Of a stretch of 38,043 bases of DNA, positions 30,691 through 38,043 are shown piece after piece (within the stretch, counting starts at the first letter, position 1; the number at the start of each line of letters is the position of its first letter). This DNA is from Eubacterium sp. UBA5416. Lineage in GTDB: Bacteria > Bacillota > Clostridia > Lachnospirales > Lachnospiraceae. Where the stretch lies: positions 1 to 38,043 of the forward strand of contig DHNM01000050.1 in assembly GCA_002409525.1 (NCBI GenBank). The letters run 5' to 3'. Under the pieces are notes generated by a model that ran no database searches, was not told the origin of the DNA, and saw nothing but the letters and a program-made list of their open reading frames with translations. The position numbers and the translations under genes were made by a program.

Positions 30691-31581
30691 ATGAAAATAA
30701 AAGAATCAAAATCCCGAAAGGTATTTATGGTTTTCAACTACATATTTCTTGGCCTTTTTGGATTTATCACCTTTTATCCATTCTGGTATGTACTCGTTGC
30801 TTCGTTTAATACAGGCAGGGACTTTGCAAAAGGAGGAGTCTATCTATGGCCCCGTGCATTTACACTGGAGAACTATGCACAGGCATTCAAAGATGTCCGA
30901 ATCTTCACTTCCCTGGGCATATCTGTCGCGAGGACAATTCTGGGCCTTGTGATCGGATTGTTTCTGACGGCACTGATTGCATATGCATTAAGCGTAAAGA
31001 CACTGCCGGGAAGAACATTTTTTACATTCTTTTTTTACTTTACTTCTATCTTCAGCGGCGGCATGATTCCTTACTATATGCTTCTTCGGGATCTTGGCCT
31101 GACAAGAAGTTTCTGGCTGTACGTAATCCCGGGAATCTATAGCTTTTTCAATTTTCTGCTGCTGCGAACGTATTTTGACAACATACCGCAGGAACTTCGG
31201 GAGTCAGCGCGGATCGACGGAGCCGGTGACGTGACGATATTGTTCAGGATTTATTTTCCGCTAGCAAAGCCGGTGCTTGCAACTCTGGCGCTGTTCATCG
31301 GTGTGGGACAGTGGAATGACTGGTTTACAGGTGCATATTATCAGAGTAATGCGGATCTTTATCCGGCGGCGACTCTGCTGCAGAAGTTATTAAATGAAGC
31401 GACCGTGTCTTCTACAATCAAGGCCGGGCAGGAGACGAGTATGAACGCAATGACAAGTTATACATCACAGTCACTGCAGATGGCGTTTGTGATGTTACTT
31501 ACGATGCCAATTGTCGTGGTTTATCCATTTCTTCAGAAATATTATGTGAAGGGGGTCATGATCGGATCCGTCAAGGGCTGA
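30691..31581 (+). CDS. Sugar ABC transporter permease (YtcP type)
   Basis: A 296-residue permease of the YtcP/AraQ group, the usual partner of LplB-type proteins. Six membrane segments begin at VFNYIFLGLFGFITFYPFWYVLVASFN. The EAA-type coupling loop reads ELRESARIDGAGDVTILFRIYFPLAKP. The ATG at 30691 follows AAGGAAGG; the TTG two codons earlier is too close to it. The gene ends 63 bases before the lipoprotein gene, so permease-permease-receptor form one operon. Confidence 0.94.
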   Translation: MKIKESKSRKVFMVFNYIFLGLFGFITFYPFWYVLVASFNTGRDFAKGGVYLWPRAFTLENYAQAFKDVRIFTSLGISVARTILGLVIGLFLTALIAYALSVKTLPGRTFFTFFFYFTSIFSGGMIPYYMLLRDLGLTRSFWLYVIPGIYSFFNFLLLRTYFDNIPQELRESARIDGAGDVTILFRIYFPLAKPVLATLALFIGVGQWNDWFTGAYYQSNADLYPAATLLQKLLNEATVSSTIKAGQETSMNAMTSYTSQSLQMAFVMLLTMPIVVVYPFLQKYYVKGVMIGSVKG

Positions 31582-31644
31582 TCATGGCGGGAAAAATCAG
31601 GACTGAATCATTAAATTTATCAAAGGCATAGGAAAGGAGAGAAT

Positions 31645-33372
31645 ATGAAACGAAGATTGTTAAGTATCATACTTGCAGGTGTAACCGCTGTCACACTGCT
31701 TCCCGGCTGTGGAGGCGGAGGTGAAGCGGCAAAATCGGCCGGAGGGCAGGCAAAGTCAAAAAGTACGGCGAAAAGCGGCCCCCAGAAATTTGATGACGTG
31801 AAGCTGAAGATGCTGGTCTGCTGGAACGGAGGATTTAAGACTGCCGCCGACCAGTACAACAACGTTGTGGCAAAGAAGATCAGGGAGAAGACCGGGGTCA
31901 CCGTTGAGTTTGAAGGCATTATGATGAATGAGGACGAGAAGCTGAATCTGATGTTCGCATCCGGAGATATGCCGGATATGATTAATGTTCCCTACTGGGG
32001 TGGTGACAGCGGAACAACTGCGATCGTGAAGAAGGCAGCCAAAGAAGGAAGACTGCTTCCTATTGAAGATTCGCTGCCGAATTATCCGAATCTGAAGAAT
32101 TCATATGATGTGGGAATCGTCTCTCAGTCTTATCTTGAAAATGATCTGGACTATAAAGAATTCGATGGGCACAGGTATATACTTCCGCAAGAGACACCCG
32201 GTGATCTGGCAGATGCAACCAACTGGGGGTATGGCGTTTTCGTGAGAGGTGATGTACCGGAAGAACTGGGTGTAGATCCGACGTCGGTCAAAACATCAGA
32301 TGATTTGTATAATTTTATGAAAAAAGCAAAAGAGCATGGGTTCAAAGATGTAAATGGTAATAACTGTATGGTTGCTACGACCTTCCATGACGGCTGGGAT
32401 TATTCCCGCTACACAGAAAGCTTCAGCGCAAAGAAATTAACGGATTATGAAAAGGGGGAAGATGGCAAGATCGAATATACACCGCTGACCGAAGGATGGG
32501 TTGATCGCGGCCTGTTTACATGGAAACTGGTGAATGAAGGCCTGCTTGACGTAGAATGTTTTAAGCACTCTGATTCTCAGGCGGAGGAAAAAGTCGGAAA
32601 CGGAACCGCACTCTTTGCGGCTTCACAATATAGTCCGGTGATCAAAGCGACACAAACTACGGGGCTGTATAATTCGCATCCGGAGATGCGTTATGTGCCT
32701 GTTGGTCCCATGAATTACAACGACGGAACTCCATTAAAACAGTATGAGCAGGAAGGGCGTCAGGGATCTCCCGGGATTATTTTCCCGACAAGCTGTTCAA
32801 ATCTGGAGGCAGCATTGACTTATCTGGATTACGTAAACAGCGAAGAGGGAGCGCTTCTGTGCCAATATGGTGTGGAAGGAGATACGTATGAGTTGAATGA
32901 TGCGGGTCAGCCTCGCCTGAAACCGGAAATCCTTGAGAAAAAGAAAGCGGGAGACCAGGGGATAGAGGTCGAACTTCGTGACAAAGGAATTGGATATATC
33001 CTGGGACGTACTCTTCAGGCAGATAAAAAGGTGACCTGGTGGGGTGAAGCCAATGCCGGGGATGCGGATTCTGAGCCGCCCGAGTTGACGGAATACAAGA
33101 AAGCAAGGCCGGTGGAACAGATCAAAGGCTACCCGATCGATGGTCTTGCACTTGGATATAAAGACTATGAAAAAGTGAAAAAGTTCGCCTTCGAGGGTAC
33201 GACACAGGAGGATTACAAGCAGAGGGCTTATTTTGCAAAGACCGAAGATGAGGCGAGATCCATCCTCGAAGACTATCAGAAATATCTTCTGACTCAGGAG
33301 AACGGAATCTTTAAGGACTTCATGGAATATGTCAATAAATGTGCCGAGTCCAGAGATGATGTGCTGATCTGA
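31645..33372 (+). CDS. Extracellular solute-binding lipoprotein (LplA/YtcQ type)
   Basis: A 575-residue lipoprotein. The signal peptide MKRRLLSIILAGVTAVTLLPGC ends at lipobox LPGC (C22), followed by a glycine/alanine/serine linker and a large type 1 binding fold. It has the YtcQ/LplA feel: MLVCWNGGFKTAADQYNNVVAKKIREKTGVTVEFE at the start, DMPDMINVPYWGG, and the long C-terminal lobes expected for large oligosaccharides. AAAGGAGAG precedes the ATG. It would capture an oligosaccharide for the two permeases upstream. The large 761-residue protein encoded 1.5 kb downstream may process the same sugar. Confidence 0.93.
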   Translation: MKRRLLSIILAGVTAVTLLPGCGGGGEAAKSAGGQAKSKSTAKSGPQKFDDVKLKMLVCWNGGFKTAADQYNNVVAKKIREKTGVTVEFEGIMMNEDEKLNLMFASGDMPDMINVPYWGGDSGTTAIVKKAAKEGRLLPIEDSLPNYPNLKNSYDVGIVSQSYLENDLDYKEFDGHRYILPQETPGDLADATNWGYGVFVRGDVPEELGVDPTSVKTSDDLYNFMKKAKEHGFKDVNGNNCMVATTFHDGWDYSRYTESFSAKKLTDYEKGEDGKIEYTPLTEGWVDRGLFTWKLVNEGLLDVECFKHSDSQAEEKVGNGTALFAASQYSPVIKATQTTGLYNSHPEMRYVPVGPMNYNDGTPLKQYEQEGRQGSPGIIFPTSCSNLEAALTYLDYVNSEEGALLCQYGVEGDTYELNDAGQPRLKPEILEKKKAGDQGIEVELRDKGIGYILGRTLQADKKVTWWGEANAGDADSEPPELTEYKKARPVEQIKGYPIDGLALGYKDYEKVKKFAFEGTTQEDYKQRAYFAKTEDEARSILEDYQKYLLTQENGIFKDFMEYVNKCAESRDDVLI

Positions 33373-33393
33373 AAACGTGAATGATTATCATAG

Positions 33394-33417
33394 GGGGGTC
33401 AAATTTATTTGACCCCC
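33394..33417 (+). terminator. Hairpin after the lipoprotein gene
   Basis: GGGGGTCAAAT pairs with ATTTGACCCCC with only a two-base gap, 21 bases after the lipoprotein stop. A T-run is lacking, so it may instead stabilise the transcript end. The sequence is similar to a GGGGTCAAA motif found in the last 60 bases of the window. Confidence 0.6.
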
Positions 33418-33460
33418 TCATTGCTTAACAGATGTTAACTTTCTTTGTACGGAGATTCTT

Positions 33461-34427
33461 ATGGAATATAAAAGCAAAAGAAGGATTAGTCTGCTTGTGC
33501 TGGAACAAGGAAGGCTTGCTGCGATTATATTGGCGTTATTTAGATTGGCGACAGGAATTGCCCTGCCATTGACCGCCTATGTATTCCAGGAACTAATTGA
33601 TGAAATTATCTCATCTTTTCAGGCGAACAATGCAGGAATGACCATGATCGGTTCGTTGTTCATGATTTCGGGTATTTATGTTTTTCAGGCGGTGGAAGAA
33701 CCTGTTGAGGGATATTGTGATTTCCTTTTGAGACAACGGCTTAATTACTGGTTTGATTCTAACAATATTGAAAAGATTTCGAGACTTGAATACTCTCATT
33801 TTGAAAACAGTGGGGATCTGGATCTAATCAATCGCATGGATGGCTCCGCAGGAAATGCAGCAGTAGATCTGTATGAGAATATCATGGATCTGATTTCTGG
33901 CGTAATTAAGATTGCAGGTACGTTCATTCTGCTGCTGAATTATAACATCATCGTATCTGTAGTGGTTGTCCTGTTAGCTGTTCCGATTATGTTTATAGCG
34001 TCGAAATACGGGAAAGAAATCCATGCCTGGTATCAGAAGAACAGCAAAAGCCGCCGGCGACTGGAGTATTTCTCCTCCGTCTTTACGGATAGAACGACCT
34101 CACTTGAGTTAAAAGAATATAATCATTATGAATATCTGAAATCGACATTGAGTGAACAATTTAAAGACCTGAGAATGAAGGATTTTAAACTGCAGATGAA
34201 AGCATGGAAAAATACAATTCTTTCAGGACTTTTGTTGAATCTTGGAATTGCTTGAAAACCGTACTGGAATTATCATTACTCACCGCATTGCTATTGCATC
34301 ACTGGCTGATCGCATTATATTGCTGGACGATGGAGAAATCACCGAAGAAGGAACCAACGAGGAATTGATGGCGATGAACGGGGAATACTGTACGATGTTT
34401 GAGGCACAGGCTGGATTGTATAAATAG
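33461..34427 (+). pseudogene. ABC exporter gene with most of its nucleotide-binding domain deleted
   Basis: The 5' part (33461-34255) encodes the transmembrane domain of a fused exporter (264 residues, LFRLATGIALPLTAYVFQELIDE and the long EYFSSVFTDRTTSLELKEYN intracellular loop). The next pieces expected are the last membrane helices and the ATPase domain with Walker A, signature and Walker B. All of these are missing. Instead, from 34242 another frame encodes only the tail after the Walker B region (TGIIITHRIAIASLADRIILLDDGEITEEGTNEELM), including the H-loop histidine. The join at about 34245 puts the frames out of register, so the 5' piece stops at 34255. An internal deletion, roughly half of a normal 600-residue gene, best explains this. 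Confidence 0.88.
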
Positions 34428-34452
34428 AGAATGCCTTGATGAGGAGATAGGT

Positions 34453-34917
34453 ATGCTTAAATTTAATTTTGTTAAAAGTGTATGTGATCAACAATTAAAG
34501 TTTGCAGTTATTATTGCACGATATAAAGGAAAATGGGTTTTATGTAAACATAGAGAACGTGATACATTAGAATTTCCAGGTGGACATCGAGAGGAAAATG
34601 AGACGATTGAAGATACTGCCAGAAGAGAATTGTATGAGGAATCTGGTGCTATAAAATACATATTACATGAAGTAGGGGCCTACTCAATTGTAGGATTTGA
34701 TGGAGTAGTGAATAACAAAAAGGAAAATTTTGGCATGCTATTTACTGCTGAAATTAAAGAATTTGATCGTATACCGGAGGGTTTTGAGATCGAGAGAATT
34801 GAATTTTACGATGATTTAACTAAAATTGACTGGACATATCCTGAAATTCAAAGAAAACTGTTAGATATATATAGATTACAGAATGCAAGGAAAGGAGAAT
34901 CACAATGGCTTATGTAA
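34453..34917 (+). CDS. NUDIX hydrolase
   Basis: A 154-residue NUDIX hydrolase with a complete Nudix box: G44-x5-E50-x7-R58-E59-L-x-E62-E63-x-G65 in GHREENETIEDTARRELYEESGA. Such enzymes hydrolyse nucleoside diphosphates linked to another group; the substrate here cannot be told from the sequence, though the shape recalls MutT/8-oxo-dGTPase relatives. The ATG at 34453 follows GAGGAG; a longer frame from 34399 overlaps the exporter remnant. The gene is more AT-rich than its neighbours. Its 3' end overlaps the large downstream gene by 13 bases. It lies between the sugar operon and that gene and may have arrived with the exporter. Confidence 0.9.
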   Translation: MLKFNFVKSVCDQQLKFAVIIARYKGKWVLCKHRERDTLEFPGGHREENETIEDTARRELYEESGAIKYILHEVGAYSIVGFDGVVNNKKENFGMLFTAEIKEFDRIPEGFEIERIEFYDDLTKIDWTYPEIQRKLLDIYRLQNARKGESQWLM

Positions 34918-37190
34918 GAGGACGCGAACAGGAACTGACCGGATATCAGGAGCGCGAGCACTGGCAGCCTAATATTGATCTGCAGTGTGATTTTGTGATG
35001 GTTTACGGCATTGATGATGATATGCCAGAGCGTGTGAAGGAATATAAAGACAAGGGATATAGGGTCCATCTTATGACCGGGATCTCGTGGGGTGAATATC
35101 AGGATTATCTGTATGGCAAATTCGACGGGAGAAATCACTGGGATGAGAGCCAGATGGACCGTAGTGGAAATCATATTAAACACGGGAAAGAAGTGCCATA
35201 TATGAGTCCGTCGGTTTCCTTTGCCGAATATCTGACGGAGAAACTGAAAAAAGCAGTGGATGCCGGCGTGGAGGCGATCCATATGGAAGAACCGGAGTTC
35301 TGGGACCGGGGCGGTTATTCTACTGCATTTCAAAGGGAATATCTTTTGTATTATAAAGAATCCTGGCAGGCACCCGACAGCTGTCTGGACGCGAGGTATA
35401 AGTGCTCGAAACTGAAAGCTTATCTCTATGCACGAACGCTTGAAGCGCTGGGAAATGCTTTAAAGGAATACGCACTTGTGACCTATAAAAGAGTTTTGCG
35501 TTTCTACGTGCCGACACACAGTCTGTTGAATTATACACAGTGGAAGATTATCAGTCCGGAGGGAAAACTGATTGAAATTCCCTGTGTGGATGGATATATC
35601 GCACAGGTCTGGACGGGAACCAGCCGCTCCGCTAACGTGTATGAGGGCGTGGTGAAAGAGAGGACATTCGAGACGGCATATCTGGAATATGGAATAATGC
35701 AGGAGCTTGTGAAAGGCACGGGAAGACAGATGTGGTTTCTTCATGATCCGATTGAAGATAGTCCGGAATATACATGGGAGGATTACCGGAGAAATTACCT
35801 GAAGACAGTCACGGCATCACTTCTTCATCCGGGTGTATCCCATTATGAGATCTGCCCCTGGCCAAAAAGAGTGTTCGACGGGGTGTTTCCAAGGAAAGCC
35901 GGGCTTGCCGGCGGAACGATACCGACGGACAGGATGGAAGGAGCGAAGGAAATACCCAAGTCTTATGCTACCCTGCTCGCCGGCATGATTCAGATGCTCG
36001 GCGATATGGATCAGGAGGAATATGAATTTGATGGATTTACAGAAAAAGTCGGAATCCTGATGGCGGATTCCGGACTTTACCAGAGAAGTTTTCCGGATGG
36101 GATCATAAAAGATGAAAAAGACACGGAGCTGGAACAGAAACTGGAAGATCTGACAAGAAGAATGCATGAAGGAGAAGACTGCACGGAAGAGAGTCGCAGG
36201 CTCATGGGGGAGATTGCAGACGATGAGAACCTACTTCGCGCTTTTATCGCCGGCGGAACATTTCCCCAGTTTTATGGCATGGCACTGCCTCTTTTAAAGT
36301 ATGGACTTCCTGTCCGGCCGGCACTCCTCGACAATATCAGAAGATATCCGGATTACTTTGACGGCTATCGGATGCTTGTATTGAGTTATGAGTACATGAA
36401 GCCGGAATCGCCGGATGTCAATCATGCACTTGCCTCCTGGGTAAAGGAAGGAGGGATCCTTGTCTATATCGGAGATGACAGGGATCCCTATCATGAAATG
36501 GATGCCTGGTGGAACCGAAACCCCAAAGCACCCTATCAGACTCCCGCACAGCACCTGTTCCTCTCGCTGGGACTGCCACAGGATCCGGAAGAAAAGATCT
36601 ACCGGTCGGGACAGGGAAAGGTGATGATCCGGAAAGCGGCACCGGCAGAGCTCTGCCTGAACCGGGAATATACATGCAGGTATCGTTCCGGGATCAAACA
36701 ACTCCTGTCTGATGCAGGGTGCGACTGGAAGTATACAAACTGTTTGGCACTTCACAGAGGACCTTATCTGATTGCGGATGCAATGGATGAAACAGACCTG
36801 AAAGATGAAACAACTTTTGAAGGCCTTTATTCCGACATGCTGACATCGGATTATCGGGTGATTCAAAAGAAAAGCCTGCAGCAGGGTGAGAATACGATCC
36901 TCTTTGACTATGGAAAGATAAAGGATGAGGAATGGAGAATCATCGGAACTTCTGCAAGGGTGTTATCACTTGATAAGAGAGAAGACGGCTTTACTGTGAG
37001 GGTAAAAGCTGCCGATAGGATGAAAGTATTTACCAGGATCCGTCTTCCCAGACCTGTGGAAGCAATAGAGATCACAGTTATATCGGGTCAAAAGACACAG
37101 GTGAGCCACAGCTGGGATGAACGGACACGAACCGAACTCTTTACCTATGACAGTGAAAACCAGGAATTGGAGATTTGCGGGAGTTTCTGA
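34905..37190 (+). CDS. Large unassigned protein resembling a glycoside hydrolase
   Basis: A 761-residue soluble protein without a signal peptide, so it is cytoplasmic. The first 350 residues read like a TIM barrel: CDFVMVYGIDDDMPERVKEYKDKGYRVHLMTGISWGEYQDYL, then IHMEEPEFWDRGGYS with acidic residues E128, E129 and E131 at a strand end, a typical catalytic location. Further on VSHYEICPWPKRVF and LMADSGLYQRS lead into a middle domain (about 370-600, RPALLDNIRRYPDYFDGYRMLVLSYEYMKPES) that resembles the GATase-like beta-galactosidase trimerisation domain. The last 150 residues look like a beta-sandwich (VRVKAADRMKVFTRIRLPRPVEAIEITV). I cannot assign a family. AAAGGAGA precedes the ATG. The linkage to the YesMN/LplB system suggests intracellular cleavage of an imported sugar. 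Confidence 0.75.
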   Translation: MAYVRGREQELTGYQEREHWQPNIDLQCDFVMVYGIDDDMPERVKEYKDKGYRVHLMTGISWGEYQDYLYGKFDGRNHWDESQMDRSGNHIKHGKEVPYMSPSVSFAEYLTEKLKKAVDAGVEAIHMEEPEFWDRGGYSTAFQREYLLYYKESWQAPDSCLDARYKCSKLKAYLYARTLEALGNALKEYALVTYKRVLRFYVPTHSLLNYTQWKIISPEGKLIEIPCVDGYIAQVWTGTSRSANVYEGVVKERTFETAYLEYGIMQELVKGTGRQMWFLHDPIEDSPEYTWEDYRRNYLKTVTASLLHPGVSHYEICPWPKRVFDGVFPRKAGLAGGTIPTDRMEGAKEIPKSYATLLAGMIQMLGDMDQEEYEFDGFTEKVGILMADSGLYQRSFPDGIIKDEKDTELEQKLEDLTRRMHEGEDCTEESRRLMGEIADDENLLRAFIAGGTFPQFYGMALPLLKYGLPVRPALLDNIRRYPDYFDGYRMLVLSYEYMKPESPDVNHALASWVKEGGILVYIGDDRDPYHEMDAWWNRNPKAPYQTPAQHLFLSLGLPQDPEEKIYRSGQGKVMIRKAAPAELCLNREYTCRYRSGIKQLLSDAGCDWKYTNCLALHRGPYLIADAMDETDLKDETTFEGLYSDMLTSDYRVIQKKSLQQGENTILFDYGKIKDEEWRIIGTSARVLSLDKREDGFTVRVKAADRMKVFTRIRLPRPVEAIEITVISGQKTQVSHSWDERTRTELFTYDSENQELEICGSF

Positions 37191-37206
37191 TGGGGTTAAT
37201 TTCATC

Positions 37207-37237
37207 GTGCCAGGTACAGCTTCCGGGTACCTGGCAC
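37207..37237. terminator. Perfect inverted repeat after the 761-residue gene
   Basis: GTGCCAGGTAC and GTACCTGGCAC form an 11-base perfect stem with a nine-base loop, followed by ATTCCCTTTT. It is 17 bases past the stop codon and likely terminates transcription. The sequence type is known as a scattered palindrome in related genomes, so it may also be a dispersed repeat. The remaining DNA to 37434 is AT-rich and holds no gene. Confidence 0.7.
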
Positions 37238-37434
37238 ATTCCCTTTTGTCACATATATTATACAATAAACGTGACACATTACAATAGGTATTATCCCCGG
37301 AACATGAAAAGTATATGATCGATACAAATATTTTAATAAAAAGTTTATAGATGATGCCTTGACATAGAGACCGTAACAGACCTATAATGATTGCGAACAA
37401 TTTAATTGATAAAAATTGTTTAGGAGGTCTTATT

Positions 37435-37977
37435 ATGTCAGTTTATGATTACGAATACACTTCAATTGAGAAGAAACCGGTCAAGATGTCTGAGTATGAG
37501 GGAAAGGTGCTGCTGATTGTAAATACTGCAAGTAAATGTGGCTTTACCCCGCAGTATAAGGGCCTTGAGGAATTATATAAAAAATACAAAGATCAGGGAT
37601 TTGAAGTGATCGGTTTTCCTTGTAATCAGTTTATGGGACAGGAACCGGGAGATGAAAAGGATATCTCCGAATTCTGTTCTGTACGATATGGGGTTACTTT
37701 CCCTCTGTCCGGTAAAGTAGAAGTACGTGAAGAGAATGCGATTCCGCTCTATAAGTACCTGACCTCACAAAAAGGCTTTAAAGGTCTTGGAAAAGGTGTT
37801 AAGGCAAAGGGCATGGAGCTTATGCTCAAGGGAAGATATAAAGACGGATATACCGATGATCAGATCAAATGGAACTTCACAAAATTTCTCATCGACCGCA
37901 GGGGAAATGTAGTAGACCGCTTTGAGCCGACAGTGGAACCGAAAGATATTGCTTCTGATATAGAAAAACTGCTGTAA
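37435..37977 (+). CDS. Glutathione peroxidase-family protein
   Basis: A 180-residue peroxidase of the GPx family, which reduces peroxides with thiol donors (in such bacteria more likely thioredoxin than glutathione). Key parts: peroxidatic cysteine C35 in NTASKCGFTPQY, Q65 in FPCNQFMGQEP, the candidate resolving cysteine C81 in EFCSVRYG and the WNFTKFLIDRRGNVV C-terminal motif holding the conserved Trp and Asn. Cysteine replaces selenocysteine. A basic insertion of about 25 residues (KGLGKGVKAKGMELMLKGRYK) precedes WNFTKF. The ATG at 37435 follows TTAGGAGG; the longer frame from 37387 is not used. It stands alone and would help an anaerobe survive oxygen exposure. Confidence 0.95.
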   Translation: MSVYDYEYTSIEKKPVKMSEYEGKVLLIVNTASKCGFTPQYKGLEELYKKYKDQGFEVIGFPCNQFMGQEPGDEKDISEFCSVRYGVTFPLSGKVEVREENAIPLYKYLTSQKGFKGLGKGVKAKGMELMLKGRYKDGYTDDQIKWNFTKFLIDRRGNVVDRFEPTVEPKDIASDIEKLL

Positions 37978-38043
37978 TTACCGAGATTCAAAAAAAGGTC
38001 ATGGTATCACTACAGTGAAATAATGGTGTTGGGGTCAAAAGTA

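Noticed and set aside
1..38043. A CRISPR array or ribosomal RNA genes.
   Set aside because: I found no regularly spaced repeats and no ribosomal RNA signatures in either strand.

Overview
The window looks like a chromosomal segment of a low-to-moderate GC Gram-positive anaerobe, most likely a gut Clostridia of the Lachnospiraceae type. The reasons are the consistent AGGAGG ribosome-binding sites, lipoproteins with Gram-positive-style lipoboxes, a YesM/YesN two-component pair next to a LplB/YtcP sugar transporter, a C_GCAxxG_C_C protein and an oxygen-independent heme-degradation operon. No species can be named from the sequence alone.

Layout. Positions 1-2244 are the end of an integrated mobile element (mazF-like toxin, excisionase-like protein, tyrosine integrase). 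It abuts the 3' end of an intact tRNA-Ser(CGA) gene on the minus strand, the probable attachment site. Beside the tRNA is a tRNA-Ser-like 5' half that folds into a long hairpin (2457-2525). A small YgiT-type zinc-finger gene with its own promoter and terminator follows, then the sbcD-sbcC nuclease operon (3131-7449). Two minus-strand AAA/DUF4143 ATPase genes (7433-10019) come next. Positions 10157-15394 hold a divergently regulated heme locus: an AraC-type regulator facing a five-gene operon of lipoprotein, permease, ATPase, flavodoxin and radical SAM enzyme. Together these would bring heme into the cell and open the porphyrin ring without oxygen.

Positions 15.4-18.3 kb are a decayed accessory patch. 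It contains an AAA-ATPase pseudogene, a RelE/ParE-Phd toxin-antitoxin pair, a fragment of an ABC-2 permease gene, an unknown membrane-anchored protein, an orphan TraX-like protein and two copies of a covarying hairpin repeat. A GntR-ABC transporter operon of the Ytr type follows (18288-20178) with a palindromic operator over its own promoter. Then come a promoter-hairpin-terminator unit that may be a small RNA and a Fic-like gene of foreign appearance (20575-21198).

From 21.3 kb there is a two-gene non-homologous end-joining operon (ku, ligD), then a C_GCAxxG_C_C protein with a TDT-family transporter. From 26.3 kb a carbohydrate locus follows: a YesM-type kinase, a YesN-type regulator, two permeases and a solute-binding lipoprotein, with a likely YesN-type binding site (two 15-base direct repeats 22 bases apart) at the permease promoter. 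A 761-residue protein that resembles a glycoside hydrolase but that I cannot assign to a family lies downstream. It is separated from the transporter by a deleted ABC-exporter pseudogene and a NUDIX hydrolase gene. A glutathione peroxidase gene closes the window.

The most interesting items are the anaerobic heme operon, the unassigned 761-residue protein, the tRNA-half hairpin, the small RNA candidate next to the Fic-like gene whose motif lacks the catalytic histidine, and the covarying hairpin repeat pair.
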